From assembly GCF_900186835.1 (NCBI RefSeq), contig NZ_LT906448.1, positions 62,001 through 126,000 of the forward strand: a stretch of 64,000 nt of DNA. The letters run 5' to 3'. The notes under the pieces were generated by a model that was given only the letters and a program-made list of their open reading frames with translations, did not search any database and was not told where the DNA came from. Position 1 is the first letter of the stretch. Each line of letters begins with the position of its first letter. A program made the position numbers and the translations under genes. This stretch comes from Pasteurella dagmatis (GTDB taxonomy: Bacteria; Pseudomonadota; Gammaproteobacteria; Enterobacterales; Pasteurellaceae). Shown here in pieces: positions 20,758-28,793 of the stretch.

Positions 20758-21076
20758 ATCATTTTCCTAACTTAATTTGTGATCAATTAAATCATATTAG
20801 ACGAGGGATAAGTTAAGTTCTTACACAAATATGAAGAATATAGGGATGAATATGCGGGATTAGATGGACTATTTATTATTCAACTAGCAATTGGTAGAAG
20901 CTAAATAAAGTACTATTTTTATTAATAAAAAAATATGTCCACTTGAAAGCTGATCATTTGTTTGAGTACGCAAACAAAGTAGAATTTTATGGTACATTTA
21001 CGGCGCATGAAGCGAAAAATCAAAACCTAAGGATCATTGAGTGGCTTGTAACGTATTGATAAACAGGGGTAATTAA
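20758..21076. other. Intergenic stretch without a recognisable gene
   Basis: About 320 bases of AT-rich DNA between the DUF417 gene and the tRNA pair. The only structure I see is an 8-bp stem (TTTGTTTG at 20957-20964 with CAAACAAA at 20971-20978, six-base loop) without a T-run. No ORF with a plausible start and no RNA gene was recognised. The part nearest 21076 is downstream of the minus-strand tRNAs. Confidence 0.5.
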
Positions 21077-21153
21077 TGGCACGCCCTATTGGATTCGAAC
21101 CAATGACCTACGGCTTAGAAGGCCGTTGCTCTATCCAGCTGAGCTAAGGGCGC
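21077..21153 (-). tRNA. tRNA-Arg (anticodon TCT)
   Basis: On the minus strand a 77-base cloverleaf runs from GCGCCCT to an encoded CCA. The acceptor stem pairs fully, allowing one G-U pair, the T-loop GGTTCGAATCC is present, and the anticodon loop reads CTTCTAA, giving TCT, which reads AGA arginine codons. It is transcribed after tRNA-Pro from a shared promoter. Confidence 0.97.
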
Positions 21154-21185
21154 ATTTCAAATGGATATTAAGATTAAAAAGTAAG

Positions 21186-21262
21186 TGGTCGGCGAGATAG
21201 GATTTGAACCTACGACCCACTGGTCCCAAACCAGTTGCGCTACCAAGCTGCGCTACTCGCCG
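21186..21262 (-). tRNA. tRNA-Pro (anticodon TGG)
   Basis: A 77-base minus-strand cloverleaf with an encoded CCA, acceptor stem CGGCGAG/CTCGCCG, T-arm GGTTCAAATCC and anticodon loop TTTGGGA, giving TGG (reads CCA/CCN proline codons). It is the first gene of a two-tRNA unit, 32 bases ahead of tRNA-Arg. Confidence 0.97.
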
Positions 21263-21275
21263 AACAATGTGTAGC

Positions 21276-21303
21276 ATTATAGTTTTCTTTTAATTACAGT
21301 CAA
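21276..21303 (-). promoter_or_regulatory. Strong sigma-70 promoter of the tRNA-Pro/tRNA-Arg unit
   Basis: Read on the minus strand, TTGACT (21303-21298) and TATAAT (21281-21276) are separated by 16 bases. The -10 lies about 14 bases before the first tRNA, a normal leader for a tRNA operon. Confidence 0.8.
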
Positions 21304-21420
21304 TTATTTTTTTCTATTTTTCATTCAATCGTTCAAAATTATTTCAATTTTGCTTACATTAGATGGTATTTTCTGACAAAATAGCAAACGATTACTTTCA
21401 CTAAAATAAAGGACAGATCA

Positions 21421-22269
21421 ATGACTGCACAAGTTATTTCAGGTACTGAATTATCAAAAAAAATTAAATCTGAAGTTGCACAAAAAATTGAAAAATATCA
21501 ACAGCAAGGGAAACGTTCTCCTGGTTTAGCTGTAATTTTGGTTGGGGAAGATCCTGCATCACAAGTTTATGTTGCAAGTAAACGTAAAAGTTGTATAGAA
21601 ATAGGCATTCAGTCTAAATCTTATGATTTACCTGAAACAACAAGCGAAGCTGAATTACTTTCGCTCATTGATGAATTAAATGTGGATAATGGAATAGATG
21701 GTATTTTAGTGCAATTGCCTTTGCCTAAACACATTGATAGCACAAAAGTGATTGAACGTATTGCACCGAATAAAGATGTTGATGGTTTCCATCCATATAA
21801 TGTAGGGCGTTTATGTCAACGTATTCCAACATTACGAGCTTGTACCCCTTATGGTGTAATGAAATTGTTAGAAACAACAGGCATTGATTTATATGGTCAA
21901 CATGCTGTTATTGTTGGTGCTTCGAATATTGTTGGTCGACCAATGGCACTTGAGTTGTTATTGGCTGGCTGTACTGTGACAGTTACTCACCGCTTTACTA
22001 AAGATCTTGAATATCATATCCGCCAAGCAGATATTTTAGTCGTCGCAGTGGGTAAACCGCAATTTATTCCAGGGGAATGGATTAAAGAAGGAGCAGTTGT
22101 GATTGATGTTGGGATTAATCGTCTTGATGGGAAATTAGTCGGTGATGTGGAATATGATGTTGCCTTAGAGAAAGCAAGTCATATTACACCAGTGCCGGGT
22201 GGCGTGGGTCCAATGACTGTGGCAATGCTAATGTCTAATACCTTATCTGCCTATGAAAACCACCTATAA
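21421..22269 (+). CDS. folD: Methylenetetrahydrofolate dehydrogenase / cyclohydrolase
   Basis: FolD interconverts 5,10-methylene-, methenyl- and 10-formyl-THF, supplying one-carbon units for purines and formyl-Met. The 282-residue protein shows [24 protein letters not shown] with the catalytic Lys, [25 protein letters not shown], the nucleotide fold [16 protein letters not shown] and the C-terminal [27 protein letters not shown] precedes the ATG. It is divergent from the tRNA unit and ends in a paired-USS terminator that separates it from the accessory island. Confidence 0.98.
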   Translation: MTAQVISGTELSKKIKSEVAQKIEKYQQQGKRSPGLAVILVGEDPASQVYVASKRKSCIEIGIQSKSYDLPETTSEAELLSLIDELNVDNGIDGILVQLPLPKHIDSTKVIERIAPNKDVDGFHPYNVGRLCQRIPTLRACTPYGVMKLLETTGIDLYGQHAVIVGASNIVGRPMALELLLAGCTVTVTHRFTKDLEYHIRQADILVVAVGKPQFIPGEWIKEGAVVIDVGINRLDGKLVGDVEYDVALEKASHITPVPGGVGPMTVAMLMSNTLSAYENHL

Positions 22270-22288
22270 TAAATGGAATAATTAAGAT

Positions 22289-22332
22289 AAAAGTGCGGTT
22301 GATTTTTGAGGAATTTAACCGCACTTTTTTTA
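22289..22332 (+). terminator. Inverted-USS terminator after folD
   Basis: AAAAGTGCGGTT (22289-22300) pairs with AACCGCACTTTT (22317-22328), followed by a T-run. It insulates folD from the downstream patatin gene. Confidence 0.92.
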
Positions 22333-22399
22333 TGTCTAAATTGTATTTTATTGTTGATTAATTGCTCATATTGTTTTAAATTTAATTTAAGAAAGCTGA

Positions 22400-23533
22400 A
22401 TGGAGTCAACAGGTATGCAAGCTATTCAACACAGCTCTTCAGGTAATACAAAAATTGCACTTGCATTATCAGGTGGTGGTATTCGTGCGATGGTCTTTCA
22501 TCTTGGTGTTCTAACTTATTTAGCAGAGCAAAAACGTCTTGAACAAGTCTCACATATTTCAACTGTATCTGGTGGTAGTCTGATTACGGGTTTAATTTTT
22601 CAGCAAAACAATATGCAATGGCCTACCTCAGAACAGTTTTTATTTTGTGTCCGACCTAAGATTAAGCAGATTTTATGCCAGAGTAGTTTAATGGGGGGGA
22701 CATTAAAACAGTTCCTAAACCCCGTTAATTTACAATATGTTTTTTCTCGTGCACATGTGCTATCCAAAGCGATAAAATCAGAATGGAAGATAAGTGCTAA
22801 CCTTACAGAATTACCCGATTATCCAGAATGGAGTATCAATGGCACTGTGGGGGAAACTGGTCGTCGCTTTCGATTTAAAAAAAGTGATTTTGGAGATTAT
22901 GACTCAGGTTATATCAGAACGATAGAGCATGCTTTTCCGTTATGTGATGCTATGGCAATTTCAGCAGCATTTCCAGTTGGCATAGGTCCACTTTCTATCG
23001 AAACAAAAGATTATATTTGGTACAAACGTAAGTGGAATGAGCCACCAGAAAAAGCCGTTCATTGCCATCAAAAACATAAAACATTGCATTTATATGATGG
23101 TGGCGTATATGACAACCTTGGTTTAGAGCCTTTCTTTGATATTGCCAAACAAGAGAAAAAAGAAAAATTAAGTGAAGATACTATTTTGATTGCCTCGGAT
23201 GCTAGTTCACCTTTAGATGAACACGTACCAAGCTTATATAAACTTGCTACACGCTTTCTTCATATTATTGATATTATCTACAATCAAAACCGTTCTTTAC
23301 GTGTGCGTAGTTTGGTATCTTATTTACGTAAACATAAAGGTAAGGGGGTTTATTTACCAATTAAAACCAAAATCCCAGAATCTAATGGCATAGACGAATT
23401 TGCTATGCATTTTTCAACCAGTTTACAACAACTCTCTCAACAAGAATTCGATCGTCTTTATCAACACGGTTATAACGTCTGCAAGAAATATTATTTCTTT
23501 ATTGCGGACCAAACCGAAAAAGAACTTTTTTAG
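22400..23533 (+). CDS. Patatin-like phospholipase
   Basis: A predicted lipid acyl hydrolase of the patatin family, 377 residues. It has the oxyanion glycine loop SGGGIRA at residues 24-30, the nucleophile Ser57 in TVSGGS and the catalytic Asp233 in DGG (LYDGGVYDNLGL), the full Ser-Asp dyad. There is no signal peptide or membrane segment, so it is likely cytosolic, acting on membrane lipids. The ATG at 22415 (GGAG upstream) is an alternative start. It is the first gene after the folD terminator, and an unrecognised same-strand gene set starts 152 bases later with no clear terminator between, so it may belong to that set. No CD-NTase, NLR or other known patatin-partnered defence gene is adjacent. 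Confidence 0.85.
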   Translation: MESTGMQAIQHSSSGNTKIALALSGGGIRAMVFHLGVLTYLAEQKRLEQVSHISTVSGGSLITGLIFQQNNMQWPTSEQFLFCVRPKIKQILCQSSLMGGTLKQFLNPVNLQYVFSRAHVLSKAIKSEWKISANLTELPDYPEWSINGTVGETGRRFRFKKSDFGDYDSGYIRTIEHAFPLCDAMAISAAFPVGIGPLSIETKDYIWYKRKWNEPPEKAVHCHQKHKTLHLYDGGVYDNLGLEPFFDIAKQEKKEKLSEDTILIASDASSPLDEHVPSLYKLATRFLHIIDIIYNQNRSLRVRSLVSYLRKHKGKGVYLPIKTKIPESNGIDEFAMHFSTSLQQLSQQEFDRLYQHGYNVCKKYYFFIADQTEKELF

Positions 23534-23685
23534 TCAATTATTGTTAGCAAGACGCTAGCAATTCAAATTTATCACATCAGGGAATGAGCAATTCTGTGTA
23601 TTGCCCTCATTAATGCCGTTTATTTCTGACTCCAATACAAATGAAACATGACTATTATCTCTTTACCTCTAATAAGGAGAATCAT

Positions 23686-24690
23686 ATGACAAGTAAGCTG
23701 ATAAGTATTATAGGTATTGATAGCCCTTTGAAAGCAATATTAAAAGAAAAGGGGAATATTTCGACAGTCAAACAATTTTCTGATGCCACTAGAACTTCAG
23801 AAGCCAGACGTCAACTAGCTCAGAAGACGGGGATTCCTCTTGCCAATATTGCGAATTGGGCTGTACAGACCGAATTATTGAGAATAGAAAAAATGTCCCC
23901 AGAAAATGCATTTGATTTGATGAATGCAGGGGTATACAGCACATCTCAATTTAAAGCTAGCAATCCCAAAGTGATCTTGGAAAAACTAAAAGATCAAAAT
24001 GCGATGAATTATATAACAGAAGCTGTGATTGAAAAATTGCAGGTTGGTAAAGTGAAGAAAGCAACTGAGTTTGATGACATTGGTATTCATGAAGAATTGA
24101 TCGCAGAGAAAACCAAAGCACCAAGTATGTATGCTAATTTATCAGACATTATAGCTGAGCTAGGTAAAGGTATTGCTCAAGCACAGAGAGCTTTAGATGA
24201 AAGTGCGATTGAAACACAAAATAAAATCTTAGCTGATGACCGTTTATATTCTATGGGGTTACAAGCGACGTGGTACACAATGCCTGAAGCAGAATTCACT
24301 TTAAAAATGGATTATATGGTGACAGAAGAGAAAAATAGCTCGGGTAAGGTGCTAGGTCGTTCAATTAAAGCTGTACCATCTAACGCTACTTATAATAATT
24401 ATTTTAAGTCTGAAAGACGAGAGTCTAGCAGTGTACGATTACGTTTTTTACCCATTCCAATGACAGATCGTATGCTTGAACGTGTTTATATGCCAGATCT
24501 CTCTGCGTGTAAAAGCGTGCAAGAGGTGATTGCAATACTCGAAGAGAATGGAATTACTGATTATCGATTGTTACCAGCCGATGCTATTGAATGGGGAGAT
24601 AAAACGATTCAACATATTTTGCAGTCCCCAGCCGCCAATAGTGTCATCACAATTGGTGCGCCAAAGCCAGTTATTGAGGTTAAGGCTTAG
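23686..24690 (+). CDS. Unrecognised protein: helix-hairpin-helix region, shared core domain, PASTA-like C-terminus
   Basis: I do not recognise a named gene. The start at 23686 follows AAGGAG and gives 334 residues; the frame is open 15 codons further upstream without a ribosome site. Residues about 32-100 (RRQLAQKTGIPLANIANWA, then LLRIEKMSPENAFDLMNAGV) look like tandem helix-hairpin-helix units of the DUF4332 kind. Residues about 150-255 (IAQAQRALDESAIETQNKI, GLQATWYTMPEAEFTLKMDY, then YNNYF and RLRFLPIPM) have the same motif order as the two small proteins encoded at 25435 and 26030. Residues 258-334 (MPDLSACKSVQEVIAILEENG, then ILQSPAANSVITIG) resemble a PASTA domain. There is no signal peptide. 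First gene of a tight same-strand set; function unknown. Confidence 0.75.
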   Translation: MTSKLISIIGIDSPLKAILKEKGNISTVKQFSDATRTSEARRQLAQKTGIPLANIANWAVQTELLRIEKMSPENAFDLMNAGVYSTSQFKASNPKVILEKLKDQNAMNYITEAVIEKLQVGKVKKATEFDDIGIHEELIAEKTKAPSMYANLSDIIAELGKGIAQAQRALDESAIETQNKILADDRLYSMGLQATWYTMPEAEFTLKMDYMVTEEKNSSGKVLGRSIKAVPSNATYNNYFKSERRESSSVRLRFLPIPMTDRMLERVYMPDLSACKSVQEVIAILEENGITDYRLLPADAIEWGDKTIQHILQSPAANSVITIGAPKPVIEVKA

Positions 24691-24728
24691 CTGTTTAGAG
24701 TAAGGCTTATCAGATTAAGGAGTCGAAT

Positions 24729-25403
24729 ATGACAAAAATAAAAAGAAGTTATGCCAGCATTATTCGAGATGAAGTCGGATCAAAGTTGACTGCCAATCAG
24801 CTGGAGGTCTTGGCTGCGTTATCAAAAAAAGAGGATGACTATGAGCTAAAAGTCGAGGCGTTAAATCAGGCTAATGTTGCATTAGTAGATAAAGAGAAAC
24901 ATTTAGTAGAGATAGAAAAAGCCTTGCTAGATAAGACCAATTTACTTCAGAGGGCTGAATCCAAACTACTTGAGCGAGAAAAAGACCTTGTAAACATAAA
25001 GGCGCAACTTGTTGATAGAGAGAAAATAGTGGCGCAGATACGTGCTGAGTTAGAAGTGGAGCGTTTCGAAAGCCAGCAACAATTAGCTGCGTTTAAAAAC
25101 CAATTGGAACATTATCACCAAGTTGAGTCAGAGCTAAAGGGTTTAAAAGAAAAAGTAAAAACATCATACAGCACTAAAGATGTATCTGATTATCTCAGTC
25201 AAGTTATAAGCACGTTCAATGAAAGTACGGCTTCTGATAACCAATATGCTAAATATGTTATCAATAACATGGATGTCGATTTAAAAGTCAGAGTATATGG
25301 TGATGATAAGAACTCTCTTCGTTTTACTGCTCCTAATGTGACAGAAACTACGGAAGAGAGCTTGAGCAGCATCAAAATCTCTATTCAGGCAATTCCTAAT
25401 TAA
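24729..25403 (+). CDS. Unrecognised coiled-coil protein of the 22-28 kb set
   Basis: A 224-residue protein not recognised by name. Residues about 30-150 form a long heptad-rich coiled coil with repeating Leu-Glu-Lys units (EKALLDKTNLLQRAESKLL, VDREKIVAQIRAELEVERF). The last 70 residues (YSTKDVSDYLSQVISTFNES, then YVINNMDVDLKVRVYG and SLSSIKISIQAIP) look like a compact beta-rich domain, perhaps a relative of the core domain seen in its neighbours. No signal peptide or membrane segment. TAAGGAG lies ahead of the ATG. It sits 38 bases after the upstream gene and 31 before the next. A scaffold or oligomerisation role is inference only. Confidence 0.75.
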   Translation: MTKIKRSYASIIRDEVGSKLTANQLEVLAALSKKEDDYELKVEALNQANVALVDKEKHLVEIEKALLDKTNLLQRAESKLLEREKDLVNIKAQLVDREKIVAQIRAELEVERFESQQQLAAFKNQLEHYHQVESELKGLKEKVKTSYSTKDVSDYLSQVISTFNESTASDNQYAKYVINNMDVDLKVRVYGDDKNSLRFTAPNVTETTEESLSSIKISIQAIPN

Positions 25404-25434
25404 CTAGGCATCTCGTTCCTATAAGGAGGACAAT

Positions 25435-25947
25435 ATGGCAAAAAATATCGGACAAGAACTTTTGAACGTTCCATTCGGTGATATGGTTCTTCAACTTGCC
25501 ACTGCGATTGCAGATGGTCAATACAAGATGGATGTAACCAGTGTTGAAATCGCAAAAAAAATGGGTAAGGAAGAAATTGTATTACCAAAAATATCTGGTA
25601 ATGGAGATGTAAAAGTGACCTTATTAGGCGCAGGTTTTCAACCTACTTTCTATCAGTTCACTGATTCTATTATTGAAGTAAAAATTGCGATTACTATGGC
25701 TGAATCTCGTGAGGTCGGTATTTCTGCTAAAGCAAAGGTTGGGTTTGGTTGTTTTTCAGCCTCTGTTAATGCATCCTACTCTAGTAAATATTCTTATTCA
25801 GTCGAAGGTTCTAGTTTGCTTAGAACAAAAATTACGCCATTACCACCGAATGCATTTTTGGCAAGTTATCTTGAAGCTTATGCAGAAAATCAACAGAAAG
25901 CATTGAAAGATGAAATTGATGCTAAAAATAAGGCAGTGGCTAACTAA
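25435..25947 (+). CDS. Unrecognised small protein, stand-alone core domain (copy 1)
   Basis: A 170-residue protein of unknown function. It begins GQELLNVPFGDMVLQLATAI and has an amphipathic helix region to about residue 43, then GAGFQPTFYQF (65-75) with IIEVKIAITM, a variable basic stretch, YSSKYSYSVEGSSLLRTK (115-132) with PLPPN, and an alpha-helical C-terminus. The protein encoded at 26030 repeats all these blocks almost word for word, and the 334-residue protein at 23686 repeats the pattern loosely. The ribosome site AAGGAGG is consensus. There are no secretion signals. Confidence 0.75.
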   Translation: MAKNIGQELLNVPFGDMVLQLATAIADGQYKMDVTSVEIAKKMGKEEIVLPKISGNGDVKVTLLGAGFQPTFYQFTDSIIEVKIAITMAESREVGISAKAKVGFGCFSASVNASYSSKYSYSVEGSSLLRTKITPLPPNAFLASYLEAYAENQQKALKDEIDAKNKAVAN

Positions 25948-26029
25948 TAATATGGATTTGGCAGCTTAGGTAAGCTATCAGAATACCAATTATATTTGCC
26001 ATTTATATAATTTTTAAGGAGGCAACAGA

Positions 26030-26626
26030 ATGACTCGTAGTGTAGGAAAAGAACTACTCAATGTGCCGTTTCCTGAGCTAGTGCTTCATTTAGGCTCAGC
26101 GATTGCAGAAGCCCAATATAAAATGGATTTAGAATCCATTGAAATCTTGAAAATGATGGGGGAAAAAAATACTGTAACTATTCCAACCCCAACATTCAAG
26201 GGGGATGAGGGTATAAAAAATGAAATTAGTACATCAATGATCGGTGCAGGTTTTCAGCCAACTTTTTATCAATTTGCTGAAACGATTATTGAGGTGAAGA
26301 TGGCTATTTCGATGTCAGAAGAAAAAGAAACGGTGGAGGAAGGTAAAAAAACTTCTTTATTATGGGCTCCGTCAGTGCTTTATCGTCCAATAAAAGGAGG
26401 AAGATATATCCGAACGCGTCGAGTGCTTTATACTACGCCAATGGATGCCAAATATACGAATAAGTATTCATACCATCAAGAAGGTGAAAGTACTTTGCGA
26501 ACAAGACTTGTCCCTGTACCACCAAATACGATTATCCAACGCTTTATTGATTTGAAAGCAATGGAAATTGAAGCTGAGCTACAAAAAGACCTTGATGATT
26601 TGGAAAAAAGTACTCAGCCAGCCTAG
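26030..26626 (+). CDS. Unrecognised small protein, stand-alone core domain (copy 2)
   Basis: A 198-residue paralogue of the protein encoded just upstream. Shared blocks are GKELLNVPF, IAEAQYKMDLESIEILKMMG, GAGFQPTFYQFAETIIEVKM (72-91) and KYSYHQEGESTLRTR, then VPPN (163-166). It differs by an insertion rich in basic and aromatic residues at about 105-135 (LYRPIKGGRYIRTRRVLY), between the two conserved beta-like blocks. AAGGAGG precedes the ATG. The pair probably arose by tandem duplication and divergence, which suggests the two could pack into a mixed assembly; that is inference. Confidence 0.75.
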   Translation: MTRSVGKELLNVPFPELVLHLGSAIAEAQYKMDLESIEILKMMGEKNTVTIPTPTFKGDEGIKNEISTSMIGAGFQPTFYQFAETIIEVKMAISMSEEKETVEEGKKTSLLWAPSVLYRPIKGGRYIRTRRVLYTTPMDAKYTNKYSYHQEGESTLRTRLVPVPPNTIIQRFIDLKAMEIEAELQKDLDDLEKSTQPA

Positions 26627-26717
26627 TAAAGGGTAATTAGGCAGTGAACTTAATAAAGTGTGGTGCTTTTTTTAAATTTGTGTACTACAACTTTGATTTG
26701 ATAACTGCCTAGATGGG

Positions 26718-26750
26718 AAGGGGAGATACATAGCATTAAATTCTCCCCTT
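26718..26750 (+). other. Intercistronic hairpin
   Basis: AAGGGGAGA (26718-26726) pairs with TCTCCCCTT (26742-26750) over a 15-base loop in the 154-base gap inside the unrecognised gene set. No T-run follows, so it is more likely an mRNA stabilising or processing element than a terminator. Confidence 0.5.
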
Positions 26751-26780
26751 AATCTCTTATTCAGATATTAGGGGGGATAG

Positions 26781-27554
26781 ATGGCTGATTCATCATTACC
26801 TATTAAGCAATCATTATTGCTAGAAATGGATATTTTTTCAGAAGAATACGATGATGAGGAAACTGTAAGTATTTCTGAAACAGTTGAAACTCTCATTTTG
26901 CCAGAACCTTCCATTTTTCCTACTAAAATAGTACAACCTGATGAAAATGCACCCGACAATTGTTCAATAGATTTGATGACAATGGAAATGCCTATTGAAG
27001 AAAAGGTGGTGGAGGTTGAACCAGTCATTGCTGCGAAAGCAGAGTTTTCTGCTTACATGAGAACAACGCACAAGCATAAAAAATCTAATGGTAAATACAT
27101 AAAGAAAACAAAGTTAGCGTCTTTAGCGTTGGAGGAATGCACGAAAACATCATCAGTTAAGCTTCCCTTTGAGAAAAAAAACTCACTATTGGCAATATCA
27201 TCTGACAATGTTCCCAAAAATTTTACAAAAGCGGACCGCACTTTTGCCTCAAAGAATGCCAAAAAATTAGGTGCTCTTCGTTTAACCACACAATCAAAAT
27301 CCAGTGCATTTAGTACAACGAAGCAACACAAATCAAGCAAACCTGACCCACAGAATACAAAAAATCTTAAAGTAACCTACGCTCAGCCTACAACAAAAGT
27401 AATTAAAGGACAGAGCAATGCTCAAACAAAGAAAATTTCCATAACAGGCAGAGTTGCCAGACAATTACATTTATCACCACTGAAATTACGCTTATCAATG
27501 AATGACAGCTCATCAGATATGCGAGATTTAATGAGAATGGATATGACACTTTAA
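26781..27554 (+). CDS. Unrecognised protein with acidic N-terminus and disordered basic C-terminal half
   Basis: A 257-residue protein I cannot place. Residues 1-90 are acidic and Thr/Val/Glu-rich (EEYDDEETVSISETVETL). From about residue 95 the chain is basic and low in complexity, rich in Lys, Ser and Thr, with no hydrophobic core. The C-terminus turns into ARQLHLSPLKLRLSMNDSSS and ends in a short acidic/Met-rich tail. This bipolar charge pattern suggests a disordered linker or nucleic-acid or polyanion-binding protein. An uptake sequence lies inside the coding region near 27234-27246 and encodes ADRTFA, so this part has tolerated a USS. GGGGGGA precedes the ATG. Confidence 0.7.
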   Translation: MADSSLPIKQSLLLEMDIFSEEYDDEETVSISETVETLILPEPSIFPTKIVQPDENAPDNCSIDLMTMEMPIEEKVVEVEPVIAAKAEFSAYMRTTHKHKKSNGKYIKKTKLASLALEECTKTSSVKLPFEKKNSLLAISSDNVPKNFTKADRTFASKNAKKLGALRLTTQSKSSAFSTTKQHKSSKPDPQNTKNLKVTYAQPTTKVIKGQSNAQTKKISITGRVARQLHLSPLKLRLSMNDSSSDMRDLMRMDMTL

Positions 27555-27574
27555 CGGAAAATAGCGAGGAAATT

Positions 27575-28024
27575 ATGGAATGGTCAGATATTATCGTGGC
27601 TAAATATAAAGAAATGTTTAACATGGCTTATGTGTTGATTGAACAAGAAAAGTATGAGGCAGCAGAATGTATTTATAACGAGGTTATTACTTTGAGTGAC
27701 CTAGTTCAGTATCAAGAATCTAAACGAATGGCATATATTTGCTTGACTAATTTGATGGTTCTGCAAAAACGTATGAATGATGCGTTAATTTGTGCGATTA
27801 ATGCTCGTAATTTCAGCGTCGACATGGAACAAATCAAGCAAGCAGATGAACTAATTAAATCAGTTTCTCTTACTTTACTCAAACAAGGTATTGAGTTTGA
27901 ACGCGTTGGGAAATATGTAGAAGCATATCATCTTTTCCAATTAATTTATCCTTATCTTTCTAGTAAACGGCAAGAGGTTGTTAAACAAGAAATGGCTATG
28001 TTAGCTAAACATATTGCAGAATAA
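27575..28024 (+). CDS. Unrecognised TPR-like helical protein
   Basis: A 149-residue all-helical protein with TPR-like repeats: AYVLIEQEKYEAAECIYNEV (about residues 18-37), then a helix pair with LMVLQKRMNDALICAINAR, then KQGIEFERVGKYVEAYHLF. It probably serves as a protein-protein adaptor. AGCGAGG precedes the ATG, 20 bases after the preceding gene. The following TPR gene starts 14 bases after its stop. Function unknown. Confidence 0.75.
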   Translation: MEWSDIIVAKYKEMFNMAYVLIEQEKYEAAECIYNEVITLSDLVQYQESKRMAYICLTNLMVLQKRMNDALICAINARNFSVDMEQIKQADELIKSVSLTLLKQGIEFERVGKYVEAYHLFQLIYPYLSSKRQEVVKQEMAMLAKHIAE

Positions 28025-28038
28025 TTTGAGGGGGTATT

Positions 28039-28635
28039 ATGCATGAAGAAACAATCGTTACCTTACTTAAGCAACATAATAAAGATGCCATTTTATCTGT
28101 TTATGCAGGAAATTATGAGCAGGCTGTCAAATATTTTCGTAATAGCCTTGTAATTGAAGATCAACTTAATTTAGGTATTCATCGAGCAGAAACACGTATA
28201 AACCTCGCTAGTACATATTATTTATTACAAGATTATTCACAAGCTCTAGATATGTTATCAGAAGCAGAAAAAATTTTTCAGACTGAAAAATGCATTGATG
28301 AATATCAACATTGTCAAATCTTCAAGGCACAAATTTTGTTTTGTGAAAATAAAATAGACGAAGCTGAAAATATAATTAAAGATTTAATTTTAAATGTAAG
28401 AACTGAATTGGTTAGAGCTAGGGCTAGCCTAGTTTTATATAAGATTTATACTGCTAAAAAGTCAGTAAAAGCTTTGGATGTGTTAAATCGGTCTATAAAT
28501 ATATTTGAAAGAGTTGGTAACATTGAAGGACTTGCAGAGGCGCTTTCTTTACGTATTGAACATTATAAAAATAATAAAAAATATAATTTATCAGCTCTCG
28601 ATGAGAATAAATTACTAAGTTTGTATTCTGATTAA
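28039..28635 (+). CDS. Unrecognised TPR-repeat protein
   Basis: A 198-residue helical protein with several tetratricopeptide-like repeats: AGNYEQAVKYFRNSLVIEDQ (about 23-42), NLASTYYLLQDYSQALDMLSEAE and repeats toward IYTAKKSVKALDVLNRSINIFERVGN. The consensus Gly/Tyr/Ala positions of TPR motifs are visible. No signal peptide. GAGGGGG precedes the ATG. It is the last gene of the same-strand set; the next 160 bases are very AT-rich and then a dead hcp fragment on the other strand begins. Confidence 0.78.
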   Translation: MHEETIVTLLKQHNKDAILSVYAGNYEQAVKYFRNSLVIEDQLNLGIHRAETRINLASTYYLLQDYSQALDMLSEAEKIFQTEKCIDEYQHCQIFKAQILFCENKIDEAENIIKDLILNVRTELVRARASLVLYKIYTAKKSVKALDVLNRSINIFERVGNIEGLAEALSLRIEHYKNNKKYNLSALDENKLLSLYSD

Positions 28636-28793
28636 TTAATATTGTATTGAATTTATGAATGTTGATTAATAATTCATAGTTTCATCATTATTAAATAAAA
28701 AAATAACTGTACCTTAAATATAAAACATATCAACTTATATTTAAAATGCAGATAAATTTTATTATGGAGAATTTAAGCTTTTCAAGGCGCTCT

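Noticed and set aside
21077-21262. tRNA-linked integrative element next to tRNA-Arg/Pro
   Set aside because: No integrase, no repeated tRNA 3' end was seen in the nearby sequence, and folD follows normally.
22400-28635. A CBASS or similar known defence system
   Set aside because: A patatin is present, but no CD-NTase, no Cap2/Cap3-like, no reverse transcriptase, no STAND/NLR, no TIR or NADase motif is visible in the neighbouring frames.
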